Source: Marinobacterium zhoushanense (GTDB lineage: Bacteria; Pseudomonadota; Gammaproteobacteria; Pseudomonadales; Balneatricaceae). From it: a stretch of 39,633 bases of DNA. Below are positions 1 to 6,991 of this stretch, piece after piece. The stretch spans positions 1 through 39,633 of the forward strand of contig NZ_BMIJ01000013.1 of NCBI RefSeq assembly GCF_014641945.1, given 5' to 3'. Position 1 is the first letter of the stretch, and each line of letters begins with the position of its first letter. Made by a program: the position numbers and the translations under genes. Under the pieces are notes generated by a model. It saw only the letters and a list, made by a program, of their open reading frames with translations. It searched no databases and was not told the origin of the DNA.

Positions 1-1
1 T

Positions 2-40
2 TGCCTGGTGACAATAGAGACGTGGAATCATCGCCAGGCA
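2..40 (+). pseudogene. 5S rRNA remnant with internal deletion
   Basis: The first bases match the 5' end of a gammaproteobacterial 5S rRNA (TGCCTGGTGACAATAGAG and on to GTGGAA). They are followed at once by a typical 5S 3' end (TCATCGCCAGGCA). The two ends form the 10-bp helix I (2-11 with 31-40, one G-T wobble). About 75-80 nt of the normal ~116-nt gene, covering loops A to E, are missing. A strong terminator follows, as expected at the end of an rRNA operon. The window starts exactly at the gene's start, so the deletion may be an assembly artefact at a repeat-bounded contig edge rather than a real pseudogene. Confidence 0.65.
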
Positions 41-72
41 CCTAATCAGCGTCCCCCTTCGGGGAACGATAG

Positions 73-104
73 AAGGCCATCCCGAAAGGGGTGGCCTTTT
101 TTCG
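73..104 (+). terminator. Rho-independent terminator after 5S
   Basis: An 11-bp stem (AAGGCCATCCC with GGGGTGGCCTT, one wobble) has a GAAA tetraloop and runs into a T-tract. It lies about 30 nt after the 5S remnant in the same orientation, so it most likely ends an rRNA operon entering from the left. A smaller stem (TCCCC-CTTC-GGGGA, 52-65) lies just before it. Confidence 0.85.
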
Positions 105-372
105 TATTGGGAAGCGGGAACTGCTGTGTACTACACAGGGCCCATGCGACCACGCCTGTACCGCAGGGATCCCAAGCACCGCTTGGGACCTATTGTAGGT
201 CATCGCTACACTAGCGCCTGTATCCCTTCATAGACTCCGCCAATAGGCGATTTATTAACTCCCTCAGCCTGTTTGAAAAAGGGTTGTGTAGAGCGAATTC
301 AATGCCCGAGAGACCAATAGAGATTCCCTGAAGACCAATGTTTGATATGTTTGTTGGGAACGGCCTGAAACG
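105..372. other. Intergenic, no gene seen
   Basis: I see no credible gene between the 5S terminator and the tRNA terminator. The stretch holds an 8-bp perfect hairpin (170-177 with 181-188, loop ACC), followed directly by a 5-bp hairpin (ACCTA-TTG-TAGGT, 188-200), and a small dyad at 123-137. None is followed by a T-run. From about 230 onward the sequence is AT-richer. A 68-residue open frame starting at position 8 crosses the 5S remnant and the terminator and is not a gene. Confidence 0.6.
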
Positions 373-402
373 AAAAAGCCCCGCATCAACGATGCAGGGC
401 TT
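373..402 (-). terminator. Terminator of tRNA-Phe
   Basis: Read on the minus strand, a 12-bp stem with one mismatch (376-387 with 391-402, loop of three) ends in a run of T. It begins about 10 nt after the tRNA-Phe 3' CCA, so it ends a single-gene tRNA transcript. Confidence 0.85.
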
Positions 403-412
403 CTGAAAGAGG

Positions 413-488
413 TGGTGCCCGGAGGCGGAATCGAACCACCGACACGGGGATTTTCAATCCCCTGCTCTACCGACTGAGCTATCCGGGC
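413..488 (-). tRNA. tRNA-Phe (anticodon GAA)
   Basis: This is a 76-nt cloverleaf on the minus strand. The acceptor stem is GCCCGGA with TCCGGGC, the D-arm carries AGCTCAGTCGGTAGAGC, and the anticodon loop reads TTGAAAA inside an AGGGGA stem. The T-arm contains GGTTCGATTCC, and the 3' CCA is encoded. The sequence is very close to the gammaproteobacterial tRNA-Phe. It is a lone tRNA with its own candidate promoter and its own terminator. Confidence 0.97.
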
Positions 489-501
489 AATCAGGTTGCG
501 T

Positions 502-530
502 ATTCAACCACTTAGCGCGTATTCGGTCAA
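502..530 (-). promoter_or_regulatory. Candidate promoter of tRNA-Phe
   Basis: On the minus strand a -35 TTGACC (525-530) is separated by 17 bp from a -10 TTGAAT (502-507), which ends 13 bp before the tRNA 5' end. The -35 is a strong match and the -10 is moderate. The spacing fits a sigma-70 promoter for the tRNA. Confidence 0.5.
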
Positions 531-565
531 GCTTGATCACGCCGTATAAGGGCTCTTTTTGTGGC

Positions 566-1213
566 TCAGGCGTTGATGCCGTAATCAGTGCGGTACTGAC
601 GAATGGCGGCCAGTTCGTTCTGCATATCGCCCTTCTCCTCCAGAAACTCGATCAGATCATCCAGCGTGACGATGCTGACCACCGGCATGTTGTAGTCGCG
701 CTCGACCTCCTGGATCGCCGAGAGTTCGCCCTGACCCCGCTCCATGCGGTTCAGGGCAATGGCAACAGCAGCAGGTTGAGCGCCGGCAGCGTTGATAATC
801 GCCATGACCTCGCGAATCGCGGTGCCGGCGGTGATGACATCGTCAATGATCAATACCCGACCTTCAAGGGGCGCTCCGACCAGTGTGCCGCCCTCACCAT
901 GGTCCTTGGCCTCCTTGCGGTTGAACACATAGGGCACGTCGCGCTGGTGTTCGGTCGCCAACGCGACCGCTGTTGCGGCGGCCAGCGGGATACCCTTGTA
1001 CGCGGGGCCAAGCATGACGTCGAACTCGATGCCGGAAGAGACGATTGCAGAAGCGTAGAACTGTCCGAGCTTGGCCAATGCCGCACCGGTATTGAACAGG
1101 CCAGCGTTGAAGAAGTAGGGGCTTTTGCGGCCCGATTTCAAAGTGAACTCGCCAAATCTCAGGACCTCTTGTTCAATGGCGAATTCGATAAAGGCGCGCT
1201 GATACTCCTGCAT
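566..1213 (-). CDS. pyrE: Orotate phosphoribosyltransferase
   Basis: PyrE joins orotate to PRPP to make orotidine monophosphate, the fifth step of de novo pyrimidine synthesis, in the cytoplasm. The 215-residue protein has the normal length for the family. The PRPP-binding motif LIIDDVITAG lies at residues 121-130. The flexible catalytic loop FNRKEAKDHGEGG is at about 97-109, and the N-terminal FTLKSGR segment provides a substrate-contacting Lys. The start is an ATG preceded by a GGAG-type ribosome site. The gene is divergent from crc across a 246-bp gap, the same pairing known in Pseudomonas. A 238-residue open frame on the opposite strand is a shadow. Confidence 0.96.
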   Translation of the reverse strand: MQEYQRAFIEFAIEQEVLRFGEFTLKSGRKSPYFFNAGLFNTGAALAKLGQFYASAIVSSGIEFDVMLGPAYKGIPLAAATAVALATEHQRDVPYVFNRKEAKDHGEGGTLVGAPLEGRVLIIDDVITAGTAIREVMAIINAAGAQPAAVAIALNRMERGQGELSAIQEVERDYNMPVVSIVTLDDLIEFLEEKGDMQNELAAIRQYRTDYGINA

Positions 1214-1459
1214 AGGGTGTCTCCAGTTACTTGTTCCGGCGGGATATAACAGGGGCTAATAATACCGTTAATAGCCGTGTACGGCTGCTCCTGCAGCAAT
1301 TTTTCCCAACATTCATTCTGCTGGCCCGATTCGACGGGTCAATTTGGACCTTATGGCTAAAGTGGCATGGAAAAATTTTAAATTTCCGTCCCTTACCGAT
1401 ACAATCGACGTTTCTGATTTTCATTTCCGGATGCTCGCTCGGGTGAGGCACAACAAACT
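1214..1459. promoter_or_regulatory. pyrE-crc divergent intergenic region
   Basis: This gap must carry both the pyrE and crc promoters. Two adjacent small hairpins lie at 1274-1285 (GCCGT-GT-ACGGC) and 1284-1297 (GCTGC-TCCT-GCAGC), the second followed by AATTTTT on the plus strand. On the minus strand, TTAACG - 16 bp - TTATAT is a weak pyrE promoter candidate. No attenuator of the E. coli type can be recognised in the pyrE direction. Confidence 0.4.
1377..1405 (+). promoter_or_regulatory. Candidate crc promoter
   Basis: TTTAAA (1377-1382) and TACAAT (1400-1405) are 17 bp apart. They match sigma-70 consensus at 4/6 and 5/6, and the surrounding DNA is AT-rich. This would give a leader of roughly 45 nt before the crc ATG. 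Confidence 0.5.
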
Positions 1460-2233
1460 ATGCGCGTGATCACATTCAATACTCAGGGTATTGAACAGGC
1501 CGCTGACAAAGGTTTTTTCGACTGGATGGTCAAGCAGGATGCGGATGTCGTCTGCCTGCAAAATCTGAAAGCACGCGAGTATCAGTTGGATGGCGATCGT
1601 TATCATCCGGATGGTTACCACGCCTACTTTTTCGATGCCTTCGACGAGGGGTTCAGCGGGGTGGCCATCTACACACGTCACCTGCCGAAAGCGATCATGA
1701 CCGGGCTGGGCTTCGAGCAGTGCGACTATCAGGGACGCTTCATTCAGGCCGACTTCGATAAGGTCAGTGTTTCGTCACTGACGGTTCCCTCCGGGTTGAA
1801 AAGCGAAGAGGCGCAGGCGGGCAAGCTCGAATATCTCGAACACTTTAAAAACCATTTGAAGAAAACGCTGCGTAAACGTCGCGATTTCATTTTTGCCGGT
1901 ACTCTCAACATCGCCCACAAGCCGATCGATCTGAGTAACTGGTATGTGAACCAGAAGGTGTCCGGCTTCCTCATCGAGGAGCGGGCATGGATGGACGAGG
2001 TTGTCGGTGAAATGGGTTACGTGGATGCGTTCCGCGAGGTGAACAAGGCGGAGCGTCAGTATACCTGGTGGCCAGACTACAACCGTGCCTGGACGTTGAA
2101 TGAGGGCGCGCGACTGGATTACCAGATCACCACGGCCAATCTGCGTAAGAGCATCAAGGGGGCGAAAATTGACCGCGACCACCGCTTTTCGGAGCACTGC
2201 CCGCTGATTATCGATTACGCCGTCGATCTTTAA
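1460..2233 (+). CDS. crc: Crc, catabolite repression control protein
   Basis: Crc works with Hfq as a translational repressor of catabolic mRNAs in pseudomonads. The 257-residue protein has the fold of exonuclease III / AP endonuclease, but several nuclease catalytic positions are changed. Asn35 (in VCLQNLKA) replaces the metal-binding Glu, Thr148 (in AGTLN) replaces the catalytic Asp, and Glu245 (in SEHCP) replaces the final Asp. Asn7, Asn150, Asp210 and His246 remain. This pattern of loss, plus the neighbours pyrE and rph, identifies Crc rather than a working nuclease. The start is the ATG 11 nt after a GAGG. The leader just before the ATG reads CACAACAAAC, which resembles the A-rich motif bound by Hfq/Crc. 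Confidence 0.88.
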   Translation: MRVITFNTQGIEQAADKGFFDWMVKQDADVVCLQNLKAREYQLDGDRYHPDGYHAYFFDAFDEGFSGVAIYTRHLPKAIMTGLGFEQCDYQGRFIQADFDKVSVSSLTVPSGLKSEEAQAGKLEYLEHFKNHLKKTLRKRRDFIFAGTLNIAHKPIDLSNWYVNQKVSGFLIEERAWMDEVVGEMGYVDAFREVNKAERQYTWWPDYNRAWTLNEGARLDYQITTANLRKSIKGAKIDRDHRFSEHCPLIIDYAVDL

Positions 2234-2247
2234 GTCGCTGCCGATCA

Positions 2248-2285
2248 CCCATAAAAAAGAAGCCGAAAGGCTTCTTTTTTATGGG
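2248..2285. terminator. Bidirectional terminator crc / rph
   Basis: A perfect 17-bp stem (2248-2264 with 2269-2285) has a GAAA loop, A-run on one side and T-run on the other. It sits 15 nt after the crc stop and 16 nt before the end of the convergent rph gene, so it serves both. Confidence 0.93.
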
Positions 2286-2300
2286 GCGCAGGCTGTGCTT

Positions 2301-3071
2301 TCAGCTGTTCAATGCGGCCGTCTGGAGCTGGATAAGCTCCCGAATCCCCTTGTTGGCCAGTTCCAGCATCGCATTCAGTTCGTCCTGAGTGTAGGGTTCG
2401 CCCTCGGCCGTTCCCTGGACCTCTACGAAGCCGCCACTGGCGGTCATGATTACATTCATATCGGTATGGGCTTTGGAGTCTTCGGCGTAATCCAGGTCAA
2501 GCACCGGCTGGCCTTCGTAGATGCCGACGGAGACGGCGGCGAGCTGATGCTTGATCGGGTCACCTTTCATGGCACCGTTCTTGTCTTTCTTGAGGAAATT
2601 AACGGCGTCCTGCAGTGCCACGAATGCGCCGGTGATCGACGCGGTGCGGGTGCCGCCGTCGGCCTGGATTACATCGCAATCGATGGTGATGGTGTTCTCG
2701 CCCAGCTTGTTCAGATCCAATGCCGCTCGCAGGGAACGGCCGATCAGACGCTGGATCTCGACCGTACGCCCCCCCTGCTTGCCGCGCGCAGCTTCACGGT
2801 CGCTACGGGTATTGGTGGAGCGCGGCAGCATGCCGTATTCAGCGGTAACCCAGCCCGATCCTGAGCCACGCAGGAAACGGGGTACGCCACGGTCGACGGT
2901 CGCGGTACAGATCACCTTGGTATCGCCAAATTCGACCAGAACCGAGCCCTCTGCATGTTTGGTGAAATTACGCGTGATGCGTACTTCGCGCATCTGGTCC
3001 GGCTGGCGACCGCTTGGACGCAGTTTTTTCAGACCCAGATTCTGCAGCTGTTCGGAGAGTGTGGAGGACAT
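2301..3071 (-). CDS. rph: Ribonuclease PH
   Basis: RNase PH is a phosphate-dependent 3'-to-5' exoribonuclease that trims tRNA precursors. The 256-residue protein carries the family core: TRNFTKHAEGSVLVEFGDTKV, then the RGSGSGWVTAEYGMLPRST segment, and a phosphate-site region GGTRTASITG. It is about 17 residues longer at the N-terminus than E. coli RNase PH, whose start aligns with LRPSGR. An AAGG about 8 nt before the first ATG supports the longer start, but an internal start cannot be excluded. It is divergent from yicC across 106 bp and convergent with crc, an arrangement shared with Pseudomonas. Confidence 0.96.
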   Translation of the reverse strand: MSSTLSEQLQNLGLKKLRPSGRQPDQMREVRITRNFTKHAEGSVLVEFGDTKVICTATVDRGVPRFLRGSGSGWVTAEYGMLPRSTNTRSDREAARGKQGGRTVEIQRLIGRSLRAALDLNKLGENTITIDCDVIQADGGTRTASITGAFVALQDAVNFLKKDKNGAMKGDPIKHQLAAVSVGIYEGQPVLDLDYAEDSKAHTDMNVIMTASGGFVEVQGTAEGEPYTQDELNAMLELANKGIRELIQLQTAALNS

Positions 3072-3177
3072 GAAGATACCTTAATAGCGGGTTTTCCCCA
3101 GGCCGATAGAGGCACGGCGGAGGGGCTGTTAATATGTGTCGAATCAGAGTCCACAATTTTAATCGAGATCGCACCAT

Positions 3178-4041
3178 ATGACACGCAGCATGACCGCCTT
3201 CGCCCGCCAGGAACTGCACCGGGAATGGGGGACACTTACCTGGGAGATTCGCTCGGTCAACCACCGCTACCTCGAACCGCACCTGCGCCTGCCGGATAGC
3301 CTGCGTGACCTTGAGGGTTCTCTGAGGGAAAAGTTGCGCACATCGCTGAGCCGGGGAAAGGTAGAGTGCACCCTGCGCTTCGTCGCGGAAGCGGGGGCGC
3401 AGACTCTGAACGTGGATCAGGCTAGGGCGCAAGAGGTTATCGCGGCCGCGACTCAGGTGCGCGCATTGATGCCCGATTCAGCTCCGCTGGATACTTTTCA
3501 GGTTCTGGGTTGGCCGGGCGTGCTGGCCGAAACAGAGCTGGATATGGAGATGATCAAGGGGGAGGCTTTGAAGCTGTTCGACGGCGCTTTGACCGATCTG
3601 TCGGCCGGTCGTGAGCGTGAAGGTACTGAGTTGAGCCAGCTGATTCAACAGCGTTTGGATTCGATCTCCGAGATAGTTGCCGAGGTGCGCGTGTTGATGC
3701 CGAAGATCCTGGCCGCGCAACGGGACGCGATGCGGGCACGCATCGAGGAGATGAAGATTGACGCCGACCCCATGCGCCTGGAACAGGAGCTGGTGTTGAT
3801 CGCGCAGCGGGCCGATGTTGATGAGGAGATGGATCGCCTTGATACCCATGTCCAGGAGGTACGACGTGTCTTGGCTCAAAAGGGCCCGGTCGGCCGTCGC
3901 CTCGACTTCCTGATGCAGGAACTCAACCGCGAGGCTAACACCCTGTCTTCCAAGTCGATTGTAGCGAGCACTACCCAGCGGGCGGTGGAGCTGAAAGTGC
4001 TGATCGAGCAGATGCGCGAGCAGATCCAGAATATCGAATAA
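3178..4041 (+). CDS. yicC: YicC-family endoribonuclease
   Basis: The 287-residue protein begins with the family hallmark MTRSMTAFAR and ends in the DUF1732 region (RLDFLMQELNREANTLSSKS). Its length equals that of E. coli YicC. Members of this family have been described as endoribonucleases acting on RNA including small RNAs. The middle (about residues 120-230) is rich in charged helical sequence. It is divergent from rph; a TTTAAT at 3158-3163 may be its -10, but no good -35 is visible. The start ATG has only a weak upstream GAGA. Confidence 0.93.
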   Translation: MTRSMTAFARQELHREWGTLTWEIRSVNHRYLEPHLRLPDSLRDLEGSLREKLRTSLSRGKVECTLRFVAEAGAQTLNVDQARAQEVIAAATQVRALMPDSAPLDTFQVLGWPGVLAETELDMEMIKGEALKLFDGALTDLSAGREREGTELSQLIQQRLDSISEIVAEVRVLMPKILAAQRDAMRARIEEMKIDADPMRLEQELVLIAQRADVDEEMDRLDTHVQEVRRVLAQKGPVGRRLDFLMQELNREANTLSSKSIVASTTQRAVELKVLIEQMREQIQNIE

Positions 4042-4200
4042 TGAGGTATTGGCTACCGATATTCGCAATGCATTACCTAAGCACAGGTGGACTCGACGGC
4101 GGTGTCATCTGTCGTCAGTGTATTCCAAAACGCTTTTCAAAGGCCTGAAAACTCAAGCGTTGTAGCGGTGATTTTTGAGCATTTAGAGCGGAGTCATCGC
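4042..4200. other. Intergenic with a weak hairpin
   Basis: The gap between two convergent genes holds an imperfect hairpin (4129-4139 with 4146-4161, a 7-bp outer stem and a 4-bp inner stem). A T-rich stretch lies about 10 nt beyond it. It could act as a weak yicC terminator, but the distance to the T-run makes this uncertain. Confidence 0.3.
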
Positions 4201-5046
4201 TTATGGGTCCGAGACCTGGATCTGCACAGCGAAGTCGAGCATGCTGCTCGCGCCGCCACCGACAAAGACACCGCTGACCGGCAGCGTATCCCGTGCATCT
4301 GCCGCCGCTGCGATCGTCACATGCGTATCGGCAAGCATATATCCGTGAGTTGGGTCCCATCCGCGCCAACCCGCACCCGGCAGATACACCTCTGGCCAGG
4401 CATGCAGATCCCGGCGGTCGCGCTGCAGATCGCCTTTCTGGTAGCCGCTGGCAAAGCGCGCCGCCAACCCCTCGGCCCGGCAGCAATCGACAAACAGGAC
4501 GGCGAGATCGCGACAAGCGCCACGCCGGGTTTGCAAGGTGAATGCCGGCGCCTGCGGCGCGCCGGAGTGACGATGGATCTGGACAAATTCATCGTGCAGG
4601 TAATGATTGAGACGGTCCAGAAATCTCAAGGTATCGCGGTTCACGCCCAGGCTGAGTTCCGCCGCGAAGACGGTCACGGCATCGTCCGCCCAGCTGCGTT
4701 CCAGATAGGCCCTGGCGCAGATCGCATCCTGATCGTGGCTTATCGGTAACCGCATCGCTTCCGGCGCCAACACGAAATCGAAAGCGTTCTTCCGCAGTGT
4801 CTGAACCTGCATGCTGACCTCGATTTCGAAATATTGGGTTTCGCCGTCAAACCATACCTGGGTGACGTGATTGCCCTCCAGGTCGAGGAGTTCATTCTGC
4901 CCTTGAGGTGCAGGGTTGATGTAAAGCTGATGAACGAGTACCTGCTGCGAGCCGTCGCAGCGTGGAAAAAAGCGCAGTTGTTGTGGGCTCAGCCGCACGG
5001 GTTGAGAGTAGGTGTAGCGAGTACGATGTTGGATGTTGAATAGCAA
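4201..5046 (-). CDS. Transglutaminase-like protein (with Bact_transglu_N region)
   Basis: The 281-residue protein starts with the beta-rich N-terminal segment usual in this family (HRTRYTYSQPVRLSPQQLRFFPR). A papain-like transglutaminase core follows. The catalytic triad is visible: Cys178 in TRRGACRDLAVLF, His215 in RDLHAWPEVY and Asp231 in GWDPTHG. No signal peptide is seen, so it is probably cytoplasmic. Bacterial members may act as proteases or amide-bond enzymes, and the substrate cannot be told from sequence. It lies 53 bp after a second transglutaminase-like gene on the same strand and the two probably form an operon. The ATP-grasp and alpha-E partners often seen with such genes are not here. 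Confidence 0.85.
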   Translation of the reverse strand: MLFNIQHRTRYTYSQPVRLSPQQLRFFPRCDGSQQVLVHQLYINPAPQGQNELLDLEGNHVTQVWFDGETQYFEIEVSMQVQTLRKNAFDFVLAPEAMRLPISHDQDAICARAYLERSWADDAVTVFAAELSLGVNRDTLRFLDRLNHYLHDEFVQIHRHSGAPQAPAFTLQTRRGACRDLAVLFVDCCRAEGLAARFASGYQKGDLQRDRRDLHAWPEVYLPGAGWRGWDPTHGYMLADTHVTIAAAADARDTLPVSGVFVGGGASSMLDFAVQIQVSDP

Positions 5047-5099
5047 GCTGGCGATCCTCGTCGGTGTACGATTAAAGGTTTCCAGCTTCCGGCTCAGCG

Positions 5100-5888
5100 T
5101 CAGTCGTGAAGCCGTTCGACCCGCACTGTCTGGGCCGTTGCGAATGAGGGGGGGCCGAATTGATTGAACACCGCGACATCGGCCGCATCACGCCCGTAAC
5201 CCAGCGCCACATATCCGCCTCTTAACGCTGACTGCGTGGCATCGAAGGTATACCAGCGGTCGCCAACGTAGGCCTCGAACCAGGCGTGCAGATCCATGGG
5301 TTCCAAATCATGTAGATACCCCACCACCATGCGCGCAGGAATGCTGAGACTGCGGCACAAGGCGATGCCGAGATGCGCCAGATCACGACAAATACCGACC
5401 TGCCTGGCGTTCACCTCCACGGCAGACAGGGTGGCGCTGGTGCTGCCAGGCACATAACTGAATGCGCTACGCAGCCAGGCCTCGATCGCCGCAACCTGAT
5501 CGTACCCCAAGCGCTGCCCCGAGGTGATTTCAGCGGCCATCTCGTTGAAATGATCGGACTCGCAATAACGACTCGGCAGCAGATAGCAAAGCACCCCATC
5601 CGGCAGATGCTCCACATTTACGAAAGGCGCGCCGGGCGCCCTGTCGACGCCATCTGCGACCATCAGCTCGGCCACCGTATGGACCGAAAACGTGCCCGGG
5701 GGAGCGACCAGACGTTGGCACAGGTTGCCGTAACCATCGGTGAATTCAAAAACCGGCACGACGGGCTTGATGTTGTACTCCTCGCGCGCAACCCATTGAT
5801 TGGCACCGCTGCGCGGCCGCAGCATGAGAATAAACGGGGTCGGCACTGTGATATCGAACGTCAAGTCACAACTGGCACGTAACCGCAT
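5100..5888 (-). CDS. Transglutaminase-like protein, second copy
   Basis: This is a 262-residue transglutaminase-superfamily protein. The core shows a Cys in VGICRDLAHLG, a His in DLHAWFEAYVGDRW and an Asp in YTFDATQ. The preferred start is the ATG at 5886-5888, because a near-perfect AAGGAGGA lies 5 nt upstream; the open frame extends 10 codons further but without a ribosome site. The N-terminal beta-rich part differs clearly from that of the downstream paralogue, so the two are distinct subfamilies rather than a recent duplication. It is first in a two-gene set. The function and substrate are unknown. Confidence 0.85.
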   Translation of the reverse strand: MRLRASCDLTFDITVPTPFILMLRPRSGANQWVAREEYNIKPVVPVFEFTDGYGNLCQRLVAPPGTFSVHTVAELMVADGVDRAPGAPFVNVEHLPDGVLCYLLPSRYCESDHFNEMAAEITSGQRLGYDQVAAIEAWLRSAFSYVPGSTSATLSAVEVNARQVGICRDLAHLGIALCRSLSIPARMVVGYLHDLEPMDLHAWFEAYVGDRWYTFDATQSALRGGYVALGYGRDAADVAVFNQFGPPSFATAQTVRVERLHD

Positions 5889-5892
5889 GTAA

Positions 5893-5900
5893 TTCCTCCT
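5893..5900 (-). promoter_or_regulatory. Strong ribosome binding site deciding a start
   Basis: AAGGAGGA on the minus strand sits 4-5 nt before the ATG at 5888. It favours this start over the upstream in-frame ATG at 5918. Confidence 0.8.
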
Positions 5901-6603
5901 TGGAGAATCGGCATCCACAACCGGATAAGGGCTCGAACAGCAGTTTGCCGATGCTCAGCAAAGCCCTGTCGACATACAGACGAGAGATGGTCGGACCGCC
6001 GGGGAACTCCGCATGACGCCGGGTATCGCCGGTTTAGTCCAGGCGCATCCCCAGAGGCAGTAGGATCAATTTCGAAACGGACAACCACTCCTGTATCGGT
6101 TAGCAACACGGCGGCAGGTGGTTGTGCGACGTCGTGGGTCTACGCCCTTGTATTGCTGCAGGGGCACTACAAGCGAAACGCCCCGGTGCCACTAGTTCAA
6201 TATAGCACGCATATACCACCCCCAGGTTCTCCAGGTGAACATCCTGGACTGCCGAGACCTCATGATCGGCCGTTCGATCACTGTGCCGAAGTCGATCCTC
6301 CAGCTACGCGAACACAAGGATGACGATGCGGAATATACCCATTTTCCACCCCATCCGGAGACCTGAATCGTGTTATCTCTGGAATCGACGTCTAGACTTT
6401 CTAGTAAGGCTATCTTGGAAGTAAGGGTATCTTGCATTCGAGCGGATTCGTCAGCTCTCAGGTTGATATCAACAGACCCCCAGAGGTGCCAGGTGTCAAA
6501 GGCGAGAAAGCGGTCCATAACGACCGACTGATCCAGTAGCAACCACACGCGGACTTCGGCGCTGGTGCTATATCACTAATCGCACAACGGGAGAGAAAAG
6601 CAG
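5901..6603. other. Gene-poor stretch, no confident gene
   Basis: About 700 bp carry no gene I can name. The right half has lower GC and different codon use from its neighbours. Two overlapping frames compete: a 118-codon minus-strand frame (6192-6548), and a plus-strand frame from a GTG at 6235 to a stop at 6364-6366 (43 codons, ending HFPPHPET). The plus frame stays open after that stop for about 50 more codons, as a decayed gene would. Neither has a clear ribosome site or a recognised domain. The end of the stretch must hold the promoter of the DUF1328 gene; a CTATATC near 6570 is a possible -10. Confidence 0.5.
6192..6548 (-). CDS. Doubtful ORF, 118 aa
   Basis: This open frame begins with MWLLLDQSVVMDRF and is moderately protein-like in its first half, but Trp/Arg/Ser-rich and unlikely in its second half. 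No ribosome site, domain or signal peptide is visible. A plus-strand frame across 6196-6366 looks at least as protein-like in the part where they overlap. I list it because nothing else explains this lower-GC stretch. It may be a fragment, a shadow of a decayed gene on the other strand, or chance. Confidence 0.15.
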   Translation of the reverse strand: MWLLLDQSVVMDRFLAFDTWHLWGSVDINLRADESARMQDTLTSKIALLESLDVDSRDNTIQVSGWGGKWVYSASSSLCSRSWRIDFGTVIERPIMRSRQSRMFTWRTWGWYMRAILN

Positions 6604-6768
6604 ATGCTCTATTTTGCTGCTGTATTTTTTATCGTCGCGGTCATCGCGGGATTACTGGGCTTTACCGGTGTCGCCGCCGGCGCTGTCGAGATTATCAGAA
6701 TCCTGTTTGTATTCTTTGTCGCACTGTTTGTCGTCTCGCTGGTCATAGGACTGCAACGCCGCAGATGA
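6604..6768 (+). CDS. DUF1328 small membrane protein (YtjA-like)
   Basis: This is a 54-residue protein with two hydrophobic segments (about 2-20 and 31-50) separated by GFTGVAAGAVEI, and an Arg-rich C-terminus (QRRR). Size and pattern match the YtjA / UPF0391 family of small inner-membrane proteins, whose role is not established. A GGGAGA lies about 10 nt before the ATG. It is followed after 223 bp by nhaA on the same strand, and may be transcribed on its own. Confidence 0.85.
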   Translation: MLYFAAVFFIVAVIAGLLGFTGVAAGAVEIIRILFVFFVALFVVSLVIGLQRRR

Positions 6769-6991
6769 CCCCAAACCTGCGCAGCGCCGGCTTCGGTGTT
6801 CCGAACCGCACCAAGCAGGCATCGGCATTTCGCCCCCCCCTGCCGGAAGATGAATATGCACACCTCAGACCTGGCAAGAGCATCACTGCTGCAGGTTGCT
6901 GACGAGCCGCGACCGACCGCTGCCGGAGGGCGGGCGGCGCACAATTGCGCCGCACGTACGCGCTGCTCTTCCGTGTTCGCCGACCGATTGA

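Noticed and set aside
311..339. AGACCAAT occurring twice 21 bp apart
   Set aside because: Eight-base matches at this distance can arise by chance and no protein site is recognised.
533..1249. 238-codon plus-strand ORF
   Set aside because: It lies fully antisense to pyrE, whose motifs and length are conserved; the frame is open only because of GC-rich codon bias.
1284..1303. Hairpin plus T-run on the plus strand upstream of crc
   Set aside because: The stem is only 5 bp and no plus-strand gene ends there; not called a terminator.
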